A stretch of 64,000 bases of DNA, from contig CM055109.1 in assembly GCA_029204225.1 (NCBI GenBank), forward strand, positions 38,638,632 to 38,702,631, given 5' to 3'. The position numbers and the translations under genes are program-made. Positions 34,509-46,728 of this stretch are shown one piece after another (the first letter of the stretch is position 1; every line of letters begins with the position of its first letter). The stretch is from Diphasiastrum complanatum (Eukaryota; Streptophyta; Lycopodiopsida; Lycopodiales; Lycopodiaceae). Under the pieces are notes generated by a model. The model was given only the letters and a program-made list of their open reading frames with translations, searched no databases and was not told where the DNA came from.

Positions 34509-36594
34509 TGTGAAAACTAGTAAATTGCAACTTGACTATTTTGAGGCCTACAACAATGAGGTGAGTTCTAATTGCTCATTTAAAGTTTTTTACACTTAGT
34601 AGCATGTGTATAAATGTCAAGGGAGGCATAAACCATTGTCCCTTACTGGTCTAAAATATAGGAGATACATAGACCCTTGAAATTAGTCAAGATTGTCACA
34701 TTGCCATTGATCTTGATCAAGGGAGATAAGTGGATAAGCTTCAAATTTGGATGGCTTAGATTCATTAGGGCAATGTGCAATTGGGTGACCAACCTACTAT
34801 AAATAGTAGGTCATTGTACATGTCTTTTGTAGTTCTATTGAGAGCAAGTTTGCCTGAGAAGTGGCACCCTCTATTCTATTTTTGTAGGTGTCTGAAGACT
34901 TGTGTAAAGGAAAAGGATCATCAAGGAAGTGTTTTTATATTCTACTTTACTTATCCTATATCATATTTGAGCAATGTCATGTGAATGTGTGCAAATTGTC
35001 AAGATATGATGAAACTAGTCACACTGTTCTTCATCATTCAGATCTTGAGGATTGGCAATTTTGAGGCCAAAGTGAATTTTCAACTTAGAGAAAGATTTCT
35101 TATGTCAATAAGGACCAAGAATAGAGTCCTTAATGTTTTTAGCATGTAGACAGCTTGTTAAGGTTGGATTTAGACCCATTTTTATTGGCTAGTTTATATA
35201 CATTGCTTCTAGTCATGAAAATCTAGGTTTTTGTTGAAGTACCTATAACCTACTATTTTAGGGCAATTTTGGCAAGATGTCACATTTTCTTGTTATAAAG
35301 AGCATCTCTAGCGAGCATAATGTATTCAATAGTTATCTCTATCTTTGGAGAACATCCATCTTCAATGTTATTGTCTTCTTCTAGCTCTTCTCCTCTTGAT
35401 ATCTTGATTTCTAATGTGTAGAATGCTTATTTTCTTTGGAGAGAAAGAGAGGATAGATAGGTTCCATATCTTTGTGATTTCTTCTTGATATCATTTGTTG
35501 AGGATTAATAGAGTGCTACGTGCATTGGAATTCAACATGGCTACACATGGAGGCTCCAACAAGCATAATGTATTCAAGAGTTCTCTCTATCTTTGTAGAA
35601 CATTCATCTTCAATCTAGCTCTTCCCCTCTTGATATCTTGATTTCTAATGGGTGGACTGCTAATTTTCTTATTGTTCTTGAGTTCACACGTGTGAAGAAT
35701 GATGTGTACTAATTTTTCCCCATGTTATAGCGTGCTAGATGCATGATTTTCTACATTGTTAATGAACTAGATGTCCAACCAAATTTACCTCTAGACCTAA
35801 TTGATTTATTAAGCATGTTTTGGATCTGATTTTTTCACAATTCACACATAGGATCTCGGGTGTTGAGGATCTCTTATGGCAAGATGACGATGGAGGCTCA
35901 TTCAAGGAGTTTCATGTTGCAAACACTTCAAGTGAGGTGAAATATGGAGGAAGCAAGCATGCAATCATGCATTTGGTTGTTTTGACACATGGTTGCTACT
36001 GTTTTATAGAGATACCATAGATTTGGGCATGGAGGAATCCATTCATTATGTTTCTATTCATTCATTCATGTAAAATTGATGTAACATGAAGCATCCAATT
36101 TGGACATTATTCTCTACATCAATCATGAAATATTTCCATTTATCATTTATATGATTTTAGAGAAAAGATGTATTATTAAGAGGGAGTTAATTTTTAAGAT
36201 GGAGCATAGTAGTGTTATCAAAATAGCAAGTTACATTTTACGAGGGTGTGAAAAGTAGCAAATTGCAACTTGATTATTTTGAGGTCTTAAACTATGAGGT
36301 GAGTTCTAATTGTTCATTTAAAGTTTTCCACACTTTTAGCATGTGTATAAATGTCAAGGGAGGCATAAACCATTGTCCCTTATTGGTCTAAATTATAGAA
36401 AAAAAAATTAGTCACGATTGTCACATTACCATCGAGGGAGATAAGTGGATAAGCTTCAAATTTGGATGGATTAGATTCAATAGGGCAAAGTGCAATTGGG
36501 TGGCCAGCCTACTATAAATAGCATGCCATTGTACATGTTTTTGGTAGTTCTATTCAGAGCAAGTTTGCTTCAGAGTTGGCGCCCTCTATTTTTT
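34509..36594 (+). mobile_element. Small non-autonomous LTR element
   Basis: Two direct repeats of about 350-370 bp (34509-34877 and 36247-36594, roughly 85% alike by eye) bracket 1.37 kb. Both begin TGTGAAAA and contain a TATA-like ACTATAAATAG about 100 bp before the end. The interior has no intact gag or pol. Part of it (35850-36180) matches the non-pol segment of the minus-strand copia at 23.5-23.8 kb, including GATGGAGGCTCATTCA and CATGTAAAATTGATGTAA. A convincing target duplication was not found. Confidence 0.55.
35306..35675 (+). repeat. Direct duplication, about 115-135 bp, inside the small LTR element
   Basis: Sequence starting GCATAATGTATTCAA and running through TTGATATCTTGATTTCTAATG occurs at about 35318-35420 and again at about 35566-35660 with scattered differences. 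Confidence 0.7.
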
Positions 36595-38639
36595 ACGACC
36601 ACTTCATTTAACTTCTAATATAGTCAACAAAGTTGTATACCCAAAAAAGTAAATTTCTTGTACCCTCAAAAGAATTATAAAAAACTAGTGAGGATCCTTC
36701 AAAACGCTCTTGATCTTATCTGTTGATGAATGGTTCATTTGGAATCTAGTACATGAAAATTCACTTGGTGCATGACAACAAATATTTGAAGAGTCCTCTT
36801 CAATAATCCTTGGGATGTGATAAGAAGCAATTATTCTAGAAGATGCCTCATCCTTATCATCTCTACCACTTGCACTTGGGTCCCTATAGCTTACACTTGC
36901 ATCTCTCCCTATACCCTAAAACCCTTCATTGCATTTGGGCCCACATCCATCCATCATGCTTAAGTAATGGTATTTACCATTCACTTCTCTCTCCATTTTC
37001 ATACAATCCAAAGCAAGAATTTTCATTGAAGAGGTTGTATCAAGTTTTTGAATGTTTGATCTTGAATTGTTATTCTCTTTGCATAGTGAAAGAAAACTTC
37101 ATTTTGATTAAGTGCCTTAAACTCTTGAGATCAAACTCGTAAAACTTGGGGACCTTATTTGTAAAATCACCTACCTTGTTAGTGGGCTTGCTTGCAATTG
37201 CTTTTGGTGCTAAAGATTGAAATCTTTTCATTTATTATCTTTTCATCCTCTACATTTCTCCATTTGTAGGAGAAAGTATCAAGAAATTTTTATTTAGTTT
37301 TGGAGGGCTCACAATTATTAAAAGCATTAAAGTATCTTGTCATTGAAAACAAGTTTCATTTTAGTTTAGTGTGGTAAATAAATGTGGCTAGTATTGTACT
37401 AGTGTCTTTTGTACATCAATGCATATTTTCCCTCATTTGTGACAAGAGAGGGGGTGTCTCTTTCAAGAAAGGACTTATTATTCTTCCTTGAAAGATTAGA
37501 TTTAGTGGACTAAAATCTTTAAATTTGAAAGACTTGTCCACTTGGATGTGATGTGCTTTTTTTAGATGTGAGTCCATATTCATACTTAGATGTGATTTCA
37601 CTTTCATATTTCCAATTAAAGTTGTTTCCATTTATGTCATATGTTGTGTTGTCTCTTTCAAACAAAAATATCTTCTCTTTTGAAATTGGATTATATAAGT
37701 AATAAATCTAAGCCTAGGAAACTTCAACAAAATGGTGATATAAAAGCACAATACTTAACATGAAGTAGATCATAAACACTCAATTTGTTGTATAGATATT
37801 AGATAACATAATTGTTGAATCACTAATAGGTATGTAGATTGATTTCTTGTAAAAAATTAAGCTATGCATAACTATTCTTGCATGAATGTTGCACTAACAA
37901 TCCCTCTTATTGGCCACATTTTTGCCCATTACTCATTTTTTTTAAATGAATGGCTAAGAAAAAAACATATTGATTTATCAAAATTGGGCATAATGAGTGG
38001 AATTTTTTAATATTAGAATACTTTAGCTCATTTTTATTTTAGTTAAATTATTATCTTGTGAAGTTCATATCCATCAATAACTTTGGTGATATGCCTATAC
38101 TTTAGCTATTTTTCTACATATTTCATGCTAGCTACATACCTATATTCTCGTTTGTAGTTGGATGCTATCATTATAGTATTACTATGTTCTTTAATATTTC
38201 TCATTACTCTTAAGATCCTTTGGCATAGCTCCTAAAATCTTGATGCTAAATTGGTGCTAGTTTCATGGCTTAGTAGGCTTCTTTTGAGTTTTTAATAAAG
38301 TGAGCAACCTATTGAGTTTGTAGTTCCTCCAAGCACTTGCCAAAATTGGTGGCTAGATGGCCAAATTCATCCATGGATGTTGTATGCATATAACTTTATT
38401 CCCTAGTGGTTCAAATAGTGAATTGCATTTGGGGAAGCCAACCGTTCCACTACATCTATATACTATGATGTCCTCACAATTCGGTAGTAGATGCAAGCAT
38501 AGTGTAATTGATCCTCTTTATTGAAAGTTTTAGGTGCCTCATTGTGCTCAAAATCAATCTTCTCTAATGACAAATCTCAAGTTTACTAAGAAATTTTAGA
38601 GCCAAACAATTTTCTATTAGTTCTTGTATAATTGGATGC
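36595..38639. other. Long AT-rich interval, no gene recognised
   Basis: About 2 kb with only short frames and no domain similarity. I see no LTR start matching the copia that follows, so its 5' LTR and gag N-terminus are absent or beyond recognition. Confidence 0.45.
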
Positions 38640-38905
38640 CAAATGCAAGAGAGGATGGATAGGCTTTCCATCCAAGGTGGAGATGACCAAGCTCTCTTCA
38701 CCAAAGGCAAAGGCAAGTCCAAAGGCAAAGGATCAACATTCAAGAAGTCTACAAAGCTTGAGGATCAAGAAGGACCCTCAAAGGCATCTCCATCAACCAC
38801 CAAAGTCAAGAAGGACAAATCAAAGGTGAAGTGCTACTATTGTAGCAAGATGGGGCATTATGCCTCGGAATGCTTCAAGAGGAAGCAAGATCAAAGCCAA
38901 GCCAA
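38640..38905 (+). pseudogene. Copia gag C-terminus with zinc knuckle
   Basis: The frame contains MQERMDRLSIQGGDDQALFT, a Lys/Gly/Ser-rich stretch and the knuckle CYYCSKMGHYASEC. The N-terminal capsid region is missing. Immediately after the knuckle the sequence jumps to pre-integrase sequence, so the protease has been deleted. Confidence 0.8.
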
Positions 38906-40402
38906 CAGGTAGACAATGGTTTCAATGTTGACTTTGCTTCAAATGAATGTTTCATCAAGAAGAAGGGTAAGATAGTGGCTAAGGGCACTAAACTTGGCAA
39001 ACTTTATAAGTTGGATGCATTTGTGGATACTAATGTTGTCATGTTGGCCGAGAAGAGCAAGATATCTACCTTTACTTTATGGCACAAAAGACTTGGACAT
39101 GTCAACTCGGGTTCTATGGAGGCTATGATCAAGGAGGAGTATGCTTTAGGCCTACCAAGGTCTATTGGGAAGGAAGACAAGGTTTGTGAAGCTTGTGCCT
39201 TATCCAAGGCACATAAGAAGGTGTTTCCTAACTCCATCACAAAGTCATCTCATCCTCTTGAACTCATACACTCAGATGTGCACATTGCTAGCACCAAATC
39301 TAATGGAGGTTCATCCATGTTTTTAACCTTCATTGATGACTACTCAAGATATTGTTGGGTGTTCTTACTTTCCCTCAAGTCTCAAGTATTTGATACTTTT
39401 GTAAAGTTCAAGTTGTTTGTGGAAAAGCATCATAATCATAGCATCAAGATTCTTAGAAGTGACAATGGTGGAGAATTCATCTCCAATGAGTTCAAGGCCT
39501 TTTGTGAGGAGGAAGGGATCAAGAAAGAGACTTCTTGTCCTTACACTCCTCAACAAAATGGAGTTGCTGAAAGAAGGAATAGAACATTATGTGAATGTTC
39601 TAAGGCTTTAAGACTAGATGCTTGTTTGCCCAAATCCTTTTGGGGTGAGTCTCTTGTATGTGCAAACTACTTGATGAATAGGGTGTCTTGCAAAGCAATT
39701 GAAGGCAAAACTCCTTATGAGATCTTGTATGGAAAGAAACCCAATCTTAATCACTTGAAAGTTTTTGGGTGTATATGTTATGTGCATGTGCCATTGGAAA
39801 CAAGAACCAAGGAGGATCCATCTTCCACAAGAGGGATCATGCTTGGATATGCAAGCTCAAGCAAGGGCTACAAAGTCTATCTCCCGTCCTTGAACAAATT
39901 TGTTGTTTCAAGGGATGTCATCTTTGATGAACATCATATGCATATGCTTGAAGAAGGCTCAAGTTCTCCAACAATCAAGAAGAAGATGGCCGAGGAGCAA
40001 GATCTTGGTTTTGAGGAGGAGCTCATGGAGGAGCAAGCACCAAACCCACCTATCACACCAAGGAGATCTTCAAGGGCAAAAGTGGAGCCATCAAGGCTCA
40101 CATATCAAGGCAAAGGACAGCAAGTTGAGGGTATCTCATCCACTTCTTATGCTTTATCTAGTTTTGAAGAACCGTCTAATGTTGAAGATGCATTGAACTC
40201 CAAAGAATGGTATAAAGCTATGTTGGATGAGTATGATGCCTTGATTGAGAATGAAACTTGGTTGCTTGTTGAGAGACCTCAAAGGAATGTAATAGGATGC
40301 AAGTGGGTCTTCAAGCTTAAGTTGAATGCAAATGGGAGTGTTAACAAACATAAAGCGATTAGTTGCAAAAGGTTATGCTCAAGAGAGAGGGATAGACTAT
40401 GA
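38870..40402 (+). pseudogene. Copia integrase, long open frame
   Basis: This 510-codon open frame is the best preserved coding region in the window. Domains in order: protease tail/linker (FASNECFIKKKGKIVAKGTK, codons 21-45), zinc domain (LWHKRLGHVNSGSM ... CEACALSKAHK, 70-125), integrase core with LELIHSDVHIAS (first Asp), FLTFIDDYSRYCWVFLLSLK, ILRSDNGGEFISNEF (second Asp) and PQQNGVAERRNRTL (Glu), then the C-terminal region (KTPYEILYGKKPNLNHLKVF; GYKVYLPSLNKFVVSRDVIF) and the start of RT (IGCKWVFKLKLNANG). All three catalytic residues are present. A one-base frameshift near 40355 separates it from RT. Confidence 0.85.
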
Positions 40403-40919
40403 GGAAACTTTTGCACCCGTGGCCAAGATGGTCACAATAAGGCTAATCATTGCACTTGCATCACATTTTGGATGGATTCTATGTCAAATGGATGTCTCTA
40501 ATGCTTTCTTGAATGGTTTTTTGGAAGAAGATATCTATATGGAGCAGCCACAAGGGTTCATCAAGCATGGAATGGAGAACAAAGTATGCCATCTCCAAAG
40601 AAGCATCTATGGCTTGAAGCAAGCCTCGAGATCTTGGAATTCAAGACTATATTGCTATCTTATTTCACTTTTTTTTGTTCAAAGTGAATATGATCCCACT
40701 CTTTACATTAAGTTTGATGATGTTGGTATTGTACTTTTACTCATTTATGTAGATGACATCATCATTAGTGGAAATAGTGTTGATGGTATTGAAAAAATCA
40801 AGATAGATCTATCCTTAGAGTTCAAGATGGTAGATCTAGGGTGTCTTCACTTCATCTTAGGAATAGAAGTACTTAGAGGGTCTGATTTTATCTTTATAAG
40901 TCAAGTAAACTATGCTTAA
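40356..40919 (+). pseudogene. Copia reverse transcriptase
   Basis: It continues from the integrase frame after a frameshift: RLVAKGYAQERGIDYEETFA, then QMDVSNAFLNGFLEEDIYME, SIYGLKQASRSWNSRLYCYL and the intact catalytic box LIYVDDIIISGNS. It ends near 40917 at a stop in FISQVNYA. Palm and fingers are complete. Confidence 0.85.
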
Positions 40920-41709
40920 AGTCTTTTGAAGAAGTTTAAGATGGAAGTATGCAAAAGTGTTGACACACCAATGGAGCAAGATGTAAAAGTGCCAAATGAA
41001 GATGATGAAAGATCCTTCATGGACATCACTTTGTTTAGGCAACTTATAGGTTCCTTAATGTGGATCACTATAACTAGACCAGATCTTAGCTTTAGTGTAT
41101 GTAGGTTGAGCCAATCCATGCAAAAGCCATTGAATATCCATTGGAAAAAGGCTAAGAGGATTCTAAGATACATCTCGGGTACATTGGATTTTGGGATTCT
41201 ATATAGAGGAGATGTGATTAACCTTCATGCATTTAGTGATTCAGATTGCAGGGGACAAGAGGGATAGGAGATCAACAAGTGCCTATTCAACTTTCATAGG
41301 AGAAGGTGTGGTTTCATGGCTTTCAAAAAAGCAAGAAACTATATCTCTATCTTCAACCGAGGCTGAGTACAAAGCTTTGACAACCACTACAAAGGAGGTA
41401 CTTTGGATCAAGAGATTATTGGTGGAACTAAAGATCATGGATTCAGAGGAGGCACCAATCATCTATAATGACAATATATCAGCCCAACACCTTGCATCTA
41501 ACCCAATCTTCCATGCAAGATCTAAGCACATTGAGATATGCCATCACTCTGTGAGAGAAATGGTGCAAGCCAAGGAGATTGCTTTGGAGCATGTTCCAAG
41601 CAATGAATGTGTAGCTGATCTACTTACTAAACCACTCCAAAAGACACCTTTTATGAAGTTCAGATCATCACTTGGAGTGATTAGTAAAGCAATGATTGAA
41701 CCAAGCTAG
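40920..41709 (+). pseudogene. Copia RT thumb and RNase H
   Basis: Frame 40926-41267 contains LLKKFKMEVCKSVDTPMEQD and IGSLMWITITRPDLSFSVCR. A frameshift at about 41265 leads to RNase H (STSAYSTFIGEGVVSWLSKK, SLSSTEAEYKALTTTTKEVL, NDNISAQHLASNPIFHARSK, VPSNECVADLLTKPLQKTPF), ending at 41709. The purine tract GTGAGGAGGAG follows. Confidence 0.85.
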
Positions 41710-41723
41710 ATAGTGAGGAGGAG

Positions 41724-42400
41724 TGTTAAAAATTCACAATTCTAGCTTGACTAGTTTTGGTCATATGACTTGTAAATAGTTAGATGGTCATGATGTGGCT
41801 TGTCACACGTGCCAAATAGCATAGGATTCCATTCATAAGGATGTTCTCAAGTAGACCTAAGTGTTAGAACCTTTGGAATGAGTCCAAATTATGCTTAGAT
41901 ACAAGGGAGAAAAAATAGGAGCTATTTTTGGTAGTTTTTGCATTGTTGAGGGATCTCCAAGATTCCAACCCTAACTTGGTAGGGATGAAAGATCCACCAA
42001 AATTAGAATTAGGGATAGGTTTAGGGCTACTCATGCCTGCCCAAAACCGTGATGGATCATGTATATATAGGTGATGATATCTCACCAAAATCAATCAAGC
42101 AATTTCATGTTTTTTCTCTCATAATGGTGCAATTGCTCTCTATGTTCATAATTGTTTGAGTACTTGTGATTACTAATGATTATAGGATTGAATGTAGGTC
42201 TGGTGTACAGTACTCAGACTGTGGGAGGCCGTACTTTCACACGTGTGAAGCCTTCTTCAAGGATTTGGGCCATTTAGTGAGGTTCAAGCATAGATTTTTG
42301 ATGGATTTTGATGGTTCAACTTGTGCTAATCTTATGAAATCATAATCTATTGTTTCCCTCATCATTTCAAGTGTTTTAGGATCCTTATTTGCTGTAATTT
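41724..42400 (+). repeat. Copia 3' LTR (right end uncertain)
   Basis: It starts TGTTAAAAATTCACAATTC immediately after the purine tract. A TATA-like GTATATATAGG is at about 42060. The right end was not defined; no partner LTR is present. Confidence 0.65.
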
Positions 42401-42589
42401 TTATAGTTGTGGGAGGAGGTTCCTTGTGAAATACTTGCCCCCGATGAGTCTCTCTCAAGAACATCTAATGGTGAAGGATGCGTCGAATTCCAAGGGTGTG
42501 TGAGTGGATGCTTGGTTGCTTGTAGACTCAGATGTGGCCCCTTGGCTGGTGGTGATTGGCTGGGTGTCATGAAAGATGGATGGAGGACC

Positions 42590-42905
42590 TTAATACATCG
42601 CTAGCAATTCATCCAGTTGCTTTTGTAGATCGTCATTATGTTGCTCAAGTTTGCTGATTACATCAACGAAAGGGTAGATATAGTTGGCTTATTTAGTCTC
42701 AAAATCTTACATCTTCTTATATGTCTGTAACTTGGTGATGACTGCATTGTATTTCTCTATAGGGACAAGAGTGGTGTCTGGCATTGATGGCACTGCAATA
42801 TAAAAATAAATCGTTTTTTGGTGATCCACGCACCTTTGCTGCCATGCCTTGATTATCATTTATTTACTCAACACCACATTTGTCATGTCCATGACCAGTA
42901 CATAG
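42590..42905 (-). pseudogene. Unrecognised coding remnant with coiled-coil-like segment
   Basis: A minus-strand frame with three stops reads MDMTNVVLS, MIIKAWQQRCVDHQKTIYFY, VPSMPDTTLVPIEKYNAVIT and later PFVDVISKLEQHNDDLQKQL. The heptad-like ending and position between LTRs recall the coiled-coil part of the gypsy extra ORF, but the residues do not clearly align. Family unknown. It stops close to the start of an LTR at about 42956. Confidence 0.35.
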
Positions 42906-42955
42906 GATTTAGTATACTCCTAGTCTTGGATACATGGTACTCTAGTGAAACAAGC

Positions 42956-43387
42956 TATTAGTTATGCCACGTCATATTGGACGTGACCCGCAAGTAATTA
43001 TATCTTTGTGAGGCCCAAAACACACTAAATGGAGTTAGTACAAGGTTTGGGACCGTAGAGTATCAATAACAATCTATGTATAGAGGATCCATGTATAGAG
43101 ACTCTATTATAGAAGAATCTATGTATAAAGGAGTTGGAACCTTGTATTACTATTTGCACAAGTGGTTCTTAGCCTTATATAAGGAGGCCAAACTCGCCCT
43201 ACCACTACATCATTTGGTTGATTTATTACCATGCTCTCACTCTACTCTCATGCTTTCTAATCCTTGGCTTGGGGTTGAAGCTTCTAGAGATTGATTGGTT
43301 GCTTCTAGTTGGTTGGGTGGCTTCTCCATAGTGTGTTTTCCAATGTTTTTGTCTTGTAAGCAGGATCTTGAGAAACTTTTCCTTACA
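42956..43387 (+). repeat. Copia 5' LTR
   Basis: The right end is fixed by CCTTACA next to a primer site. The left end is placed at TATTAGTTATGCC, read as a mutated TGTTAG. A TATA-like CCTTATATAAGGAGG lies at about 43172. Four imperfect tandem copies of a CTATGTATAGAG-like unit lie at about 43070-43130. Confidence 0.6.
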
Positions 43388-43388
43388 T

Positions 43389-43400
43389 TGGTATCGGAAC
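43389..43400 (+). promoter_or_regulatory. Primer-binding site, variant Met-tRNA type
   Basis: TGGTATCGGAAC after the LTR end. It differs at two positions from the usual TGGTATCAGAGC. Confidence 0.6.
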
Positions 43401-43872
43401 AAGGCTTACGAAGATCGAAAAACTTGGAGTGGTGTTGCTTTTCATCGGAAATTTTGGTAAAGATCAACTAGTATTCTCATCCAAGTGGAGAACAAAAGTG
43501 CAAGTTGGTGGATCCTCTCAGTTTCAATTTGCACGTTGATAAGATCCATGTCTCTTGAAATTTTTGTGGTTTATGGAAAATTGTCCTAGAAAGCCAATTT
43601 GTGTTGTTTTTTTAGAACTTTTTTTTTTTGTAGCTCAAATCTTACCAACAAGTATACTTACATTTTAGGGATCATTAATGATAGAAATTTATAATGCATG
43701 TTGGTTCCCTTCATGATTTATGATTCTAGGCTATGTTTTGGTTAAGATTGCTTGTTTTTTCATGCTTTTTGACTCAGAATTGATAGTAAGAACAAAAATC
43801 CAACAAGATCAAATCAATTAGATGGCTCTAATGCTATAAATTGGTTTGCATATGGTTGAGAAAGAGTTGCAT
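43401..43872 (+). pseudogene. Copia leader and first codons of gag
   Basis: About 390 bp of leader is followed by a gag start resembling QINQLDGSNAINWFAYG (about 43806-43856). It is cut off at 43875, where gypsy LTR sequence begins. Confidence 0.5.
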
Positions 43873-43874
43873 GT

Positions 43875-44372
43875 CTGCTGGAGGGTTTGCGGATATCAAG
43901 GCAACCCAAACCATAGATATCATATTTCAAAGCAATATGATATCTATGCTGCTATACAACAACAACTAGACAATGGGCTAGAGCACCACTTGGATGCTTT
44001 GCATGTGGCAAAAATCACAGAGTTGCTAAATGTTAGAACAAAGAGAAGTTTATCCCATTTTGTCAGGAATGCGGTTATGGACATTGTTACAAGGACTGTC
44101 ACAGCAAAACCAAAACCACCCCCGATAATTGATTCATTCAATATGATTACAATCAAGCAAAGACTAGCAGTCCAACCTACTGAACCAAGTGCTCCATTGA
44201 TGGTTGTTACCCGAGCTCAAAAGCAAAAAGGAGTTGTTGTTGTTCCAACACCTGTTAAAGTTGTGCCTACTACTGATATTCCTACCACATCATGTGTATA
44301 TCAACTCAGAGAAGAAGAAATACAACAATATGACGCGATGGATTAAAGATTTGCAGCAAAAAGAGGCCTTGG
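43875..44372 (+). pseudogene. Old gypsy: LTR start fused to gag C-terminus
   Basis: It begins with about 35 bp of gypsy LTR (TGCTGGAGGGTTTGCGGATA) and passes directly into gag, so most of the LTR, leader and gag N-terminus were deleted. Gag shows two knuckles in shifted frames (CFACGKNHRVAKC and CQECGYGHCYKDC, about 43995-44100). After another shift come NMITIKQRLAVQPTEPSAPL, MVVTRAQKQKG and the linker. The sister sequences are at 55.6-55.9 kb. The frame is broken at 44373 by a copia insertion and resumes at 47634. Confidence 0.75.
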
Positions 44373-44626
44373 TGTTCTATTTCAATGCTCAAACCCAAAT
44401 CCATACAGTAATGAGCATCCTGAAAAACCTGTCAAAGTCTGACTCCATCAACTTCGAAGTCATCGACTTCGACTTCTCTCATGTTTATACTCAACTTACT
44501 CCATCGACATTGACTTCACTAACTTTTTCCATTCAAAGTCATCGAAGTCATCGACTTCGACTTTTCTCATGTATATACTCGACTTCGACTTCTCTCGTGT
44601 ATATACTCGACATCAAATTTAAATGG

Positions 44627-45200
44627 CACAACACCTTATGAGGTATGGACAGGATCGAAACCATCACTCAAGCACATTCGAGTGTTTGGATGTATAGCCT
44701 ACTCTGAGATCCCTGTTGATCTAAGAAAGAAGTTGGACGACACCAACAAAGAGTCGATCTTCATAGGCTATTTTCCATATCATAAGGCATACATAAGGCT
44801 ATTCCCCATATCATAAGGCTATTCCTCATATCATAAGACTATTTCCCATATCATAAGGCATACAAGCTCTACAATTTGGACACCCAGAAAGCATTCACCA
44901 GTGGAGACGTCATTTTTGTGGAAGACCAGTTCGTCGATCACAAGGGAAAAGCTCTATCAAATTCAGATTCTAGAGTTGACAACAACTATGACTCAGGACT
45001 GATCAGAAGATCGACACTGACTGCTACAAACGGTCAGATCCTCAACAAGTCGAATCACATCATAGGATCGAAGTTCAACCCAAAAGATCGAACCAATCCA
45101 AATAGCCTCCATCCCGATTTATGGATGACCAAGCCTACTACTTTGTGCAAGAATCATGCACTATATCTGAGGAAATGTTGACTCCTGATGCTGACCAGTG
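44627..45200 (+). pseudogene. Copia integrase C-terminus and linker, with an internal tandem repeat
   Basis: It starts NGTTPYEVWTGSKPSLKHIR, VFGCIAYSEIPVDLRKKLDD. At 44765-44860 a 20-bp unit (AGGCTATTCCCCATATCATA) is repeated about three times, disrupting the frame. It resumes LYNLDTQKAFTSGDVIFVED and continues through the linker (frame 44876-45181). Confidence 0.75.
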
Positions 45201-45870
45201 AGAAGTTGCAATGAACATCGAATTTGATTGTCTGATCAAGAATCAAACGTGCACTAAATTGAGCTGCCAAAGGATCAAAATCCGATTTCATGCAAATGGA
45301 TATTCAAAGCAAAGTATGATGCTGAAGGCAGATTAAATCGATATAAGGCCATGCTTGTCGCCAAAGGCTTCTCCCATATTCTAGATCTGAATTATTTGGA
45401 GACCTTCAGTCCTATCGTTAAGCATGCTTTGATATGACTACTACTCTCTTTTGCAATTGCAACCAATCTTGAAGTCCACCAAATGGATGTCTAGACTGCT
45501 TTCCTCAATGAGACTATGGGAGAAGAAATCTATATGACACAACCAAAGGGATACGAACTGAAGGGTAAGGAACACCTAGTGTGCAAAATTCACAAGGCTC
45601 TGTATGGTCTGAAACAGTCAGCAAGAGCTTGGTTTCAGAATATCAATGCAGTTTTAATCGAGAATGGTCTACTTCAAGTTTGTTTCTACTTTTTTTCATA
45701 ATCATCAATCTTTATGTAGATGATATGTTACTATTTAGTAACAATCTGAATTTATTGAAGAATTCAATGTTAGCATGGGAGTACAAAATAACTGATATGC
45801 GTCCAGCCCATTACTACCTCGGAATCCATATTCATCGAAATCGATCCAACAGGCAAATTTATATCAATCA
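45201..45870 (+). pseudogene. Copia reverse transcriptase with intact YVDD
   Basis: It includes WIFKAKYDAEGRLNRYKAML (about 45298-45355), VHQMDV, then frame 45516-45701 (GEEIYMTQPKGYELKGKEHL, KIHKALYGLKQSARAWFQNI). After a frameshift comes IINLYVDDMLLFSNNLNLL (from about 45703). Both catalytic aspartates are kept, but several stops and shifts interrupt. Confidence 0.8.
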
Positions 45871-46680
45871 ACAATGATATCTCACTAATGTGTTTGAAAA
45901 GTATGGAATGACTAATTGCAAATCGAGCTACTTTCCACTCGACCCTGGTCTTAAATTATCGAAGGAACAATGTCCTCAAATTGAAAAAGAATAGGAGAAA
46001 ATGAAGCAATATCCATTTCACTCCATCATCGGCTCAATGACGTATGCAATTTTCTACACTCGACCAAATTTTGCATACTCGATCACTTCACTCATCCAGT
46101 TCCTATCCAGGTCCAACCCATTGGAAAGCACTCATGTATTTCATGAAGTATGTCCAAGCTACAAAACATCTCAGCATCTATTATGGAGACAACCAATCTG
46201 CCAATCTATTATGGAGACAGCCAATCTGCCAATATTCTCAAAGGTTACACAGTTGTAGATTGGGTAGGAGATATCGACACCAGAAGATCAACTTCTGGAT
46301 TTGTATTCTTATTCAATCAAGGCCCAATCTCATGGAATAGCTGAAAACAGACCTCAGTAGCATTATCATCGATTGAATCAGAATACATAGTTGCAAAAAA
46401 TGCTACCAAGGAGGCAATTTGGCTAAGAAACCTGCTTGTAGATATCAACCTTGCTCAGCCACATCCAACGACAATCTATTGTGACAATCAAAGCACAATT
46501 GCACTATTTCTACATCCAAGATTTCATTCTCGAAACAAACATATCGAAATCAGGTATCACTACCTTAGAGAAAAAGTGCAAAACAAGGAAGTGTCATTGT
46601 TTTACTACAAGAGATATCTTATGGTAGTTGATTACTTTATGCAAGCTCTATCAAAGGAGCACCATCTCAGATTGACGACA
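45871..46680 (+). pseudogene. Copia RT thumb and RNase H
   Basis: KYGMTNCKSSYFPLDPGLKL and KQYPFHSIIGSMTYAIFYTR lead to RNase H (RRSTSGFVFLFNQGPISWNS, SIESEYIVAKNATKEAIWLR, YCDNQSTIALFLHPRFHSRN). A 27-bp tandem duplication (CTATTATGGAGACAACCAAT unit) lies at about 46180-46235. Confidence 0.8.
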
Positions 46681-46728
46681 TGCTAAATATGAAGATCTAA
46701 AATTTTCAGGATCCACATTAAGAAGGAG

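Noticed and set aside
36583-36600. TTGGCGCCCTCTATTTT as a primer-binding site
   Set aside because: The same sequence occurs at the end of both direct repeats (34861 and 36577), so it belongs to the repeat and not to the internal junction.
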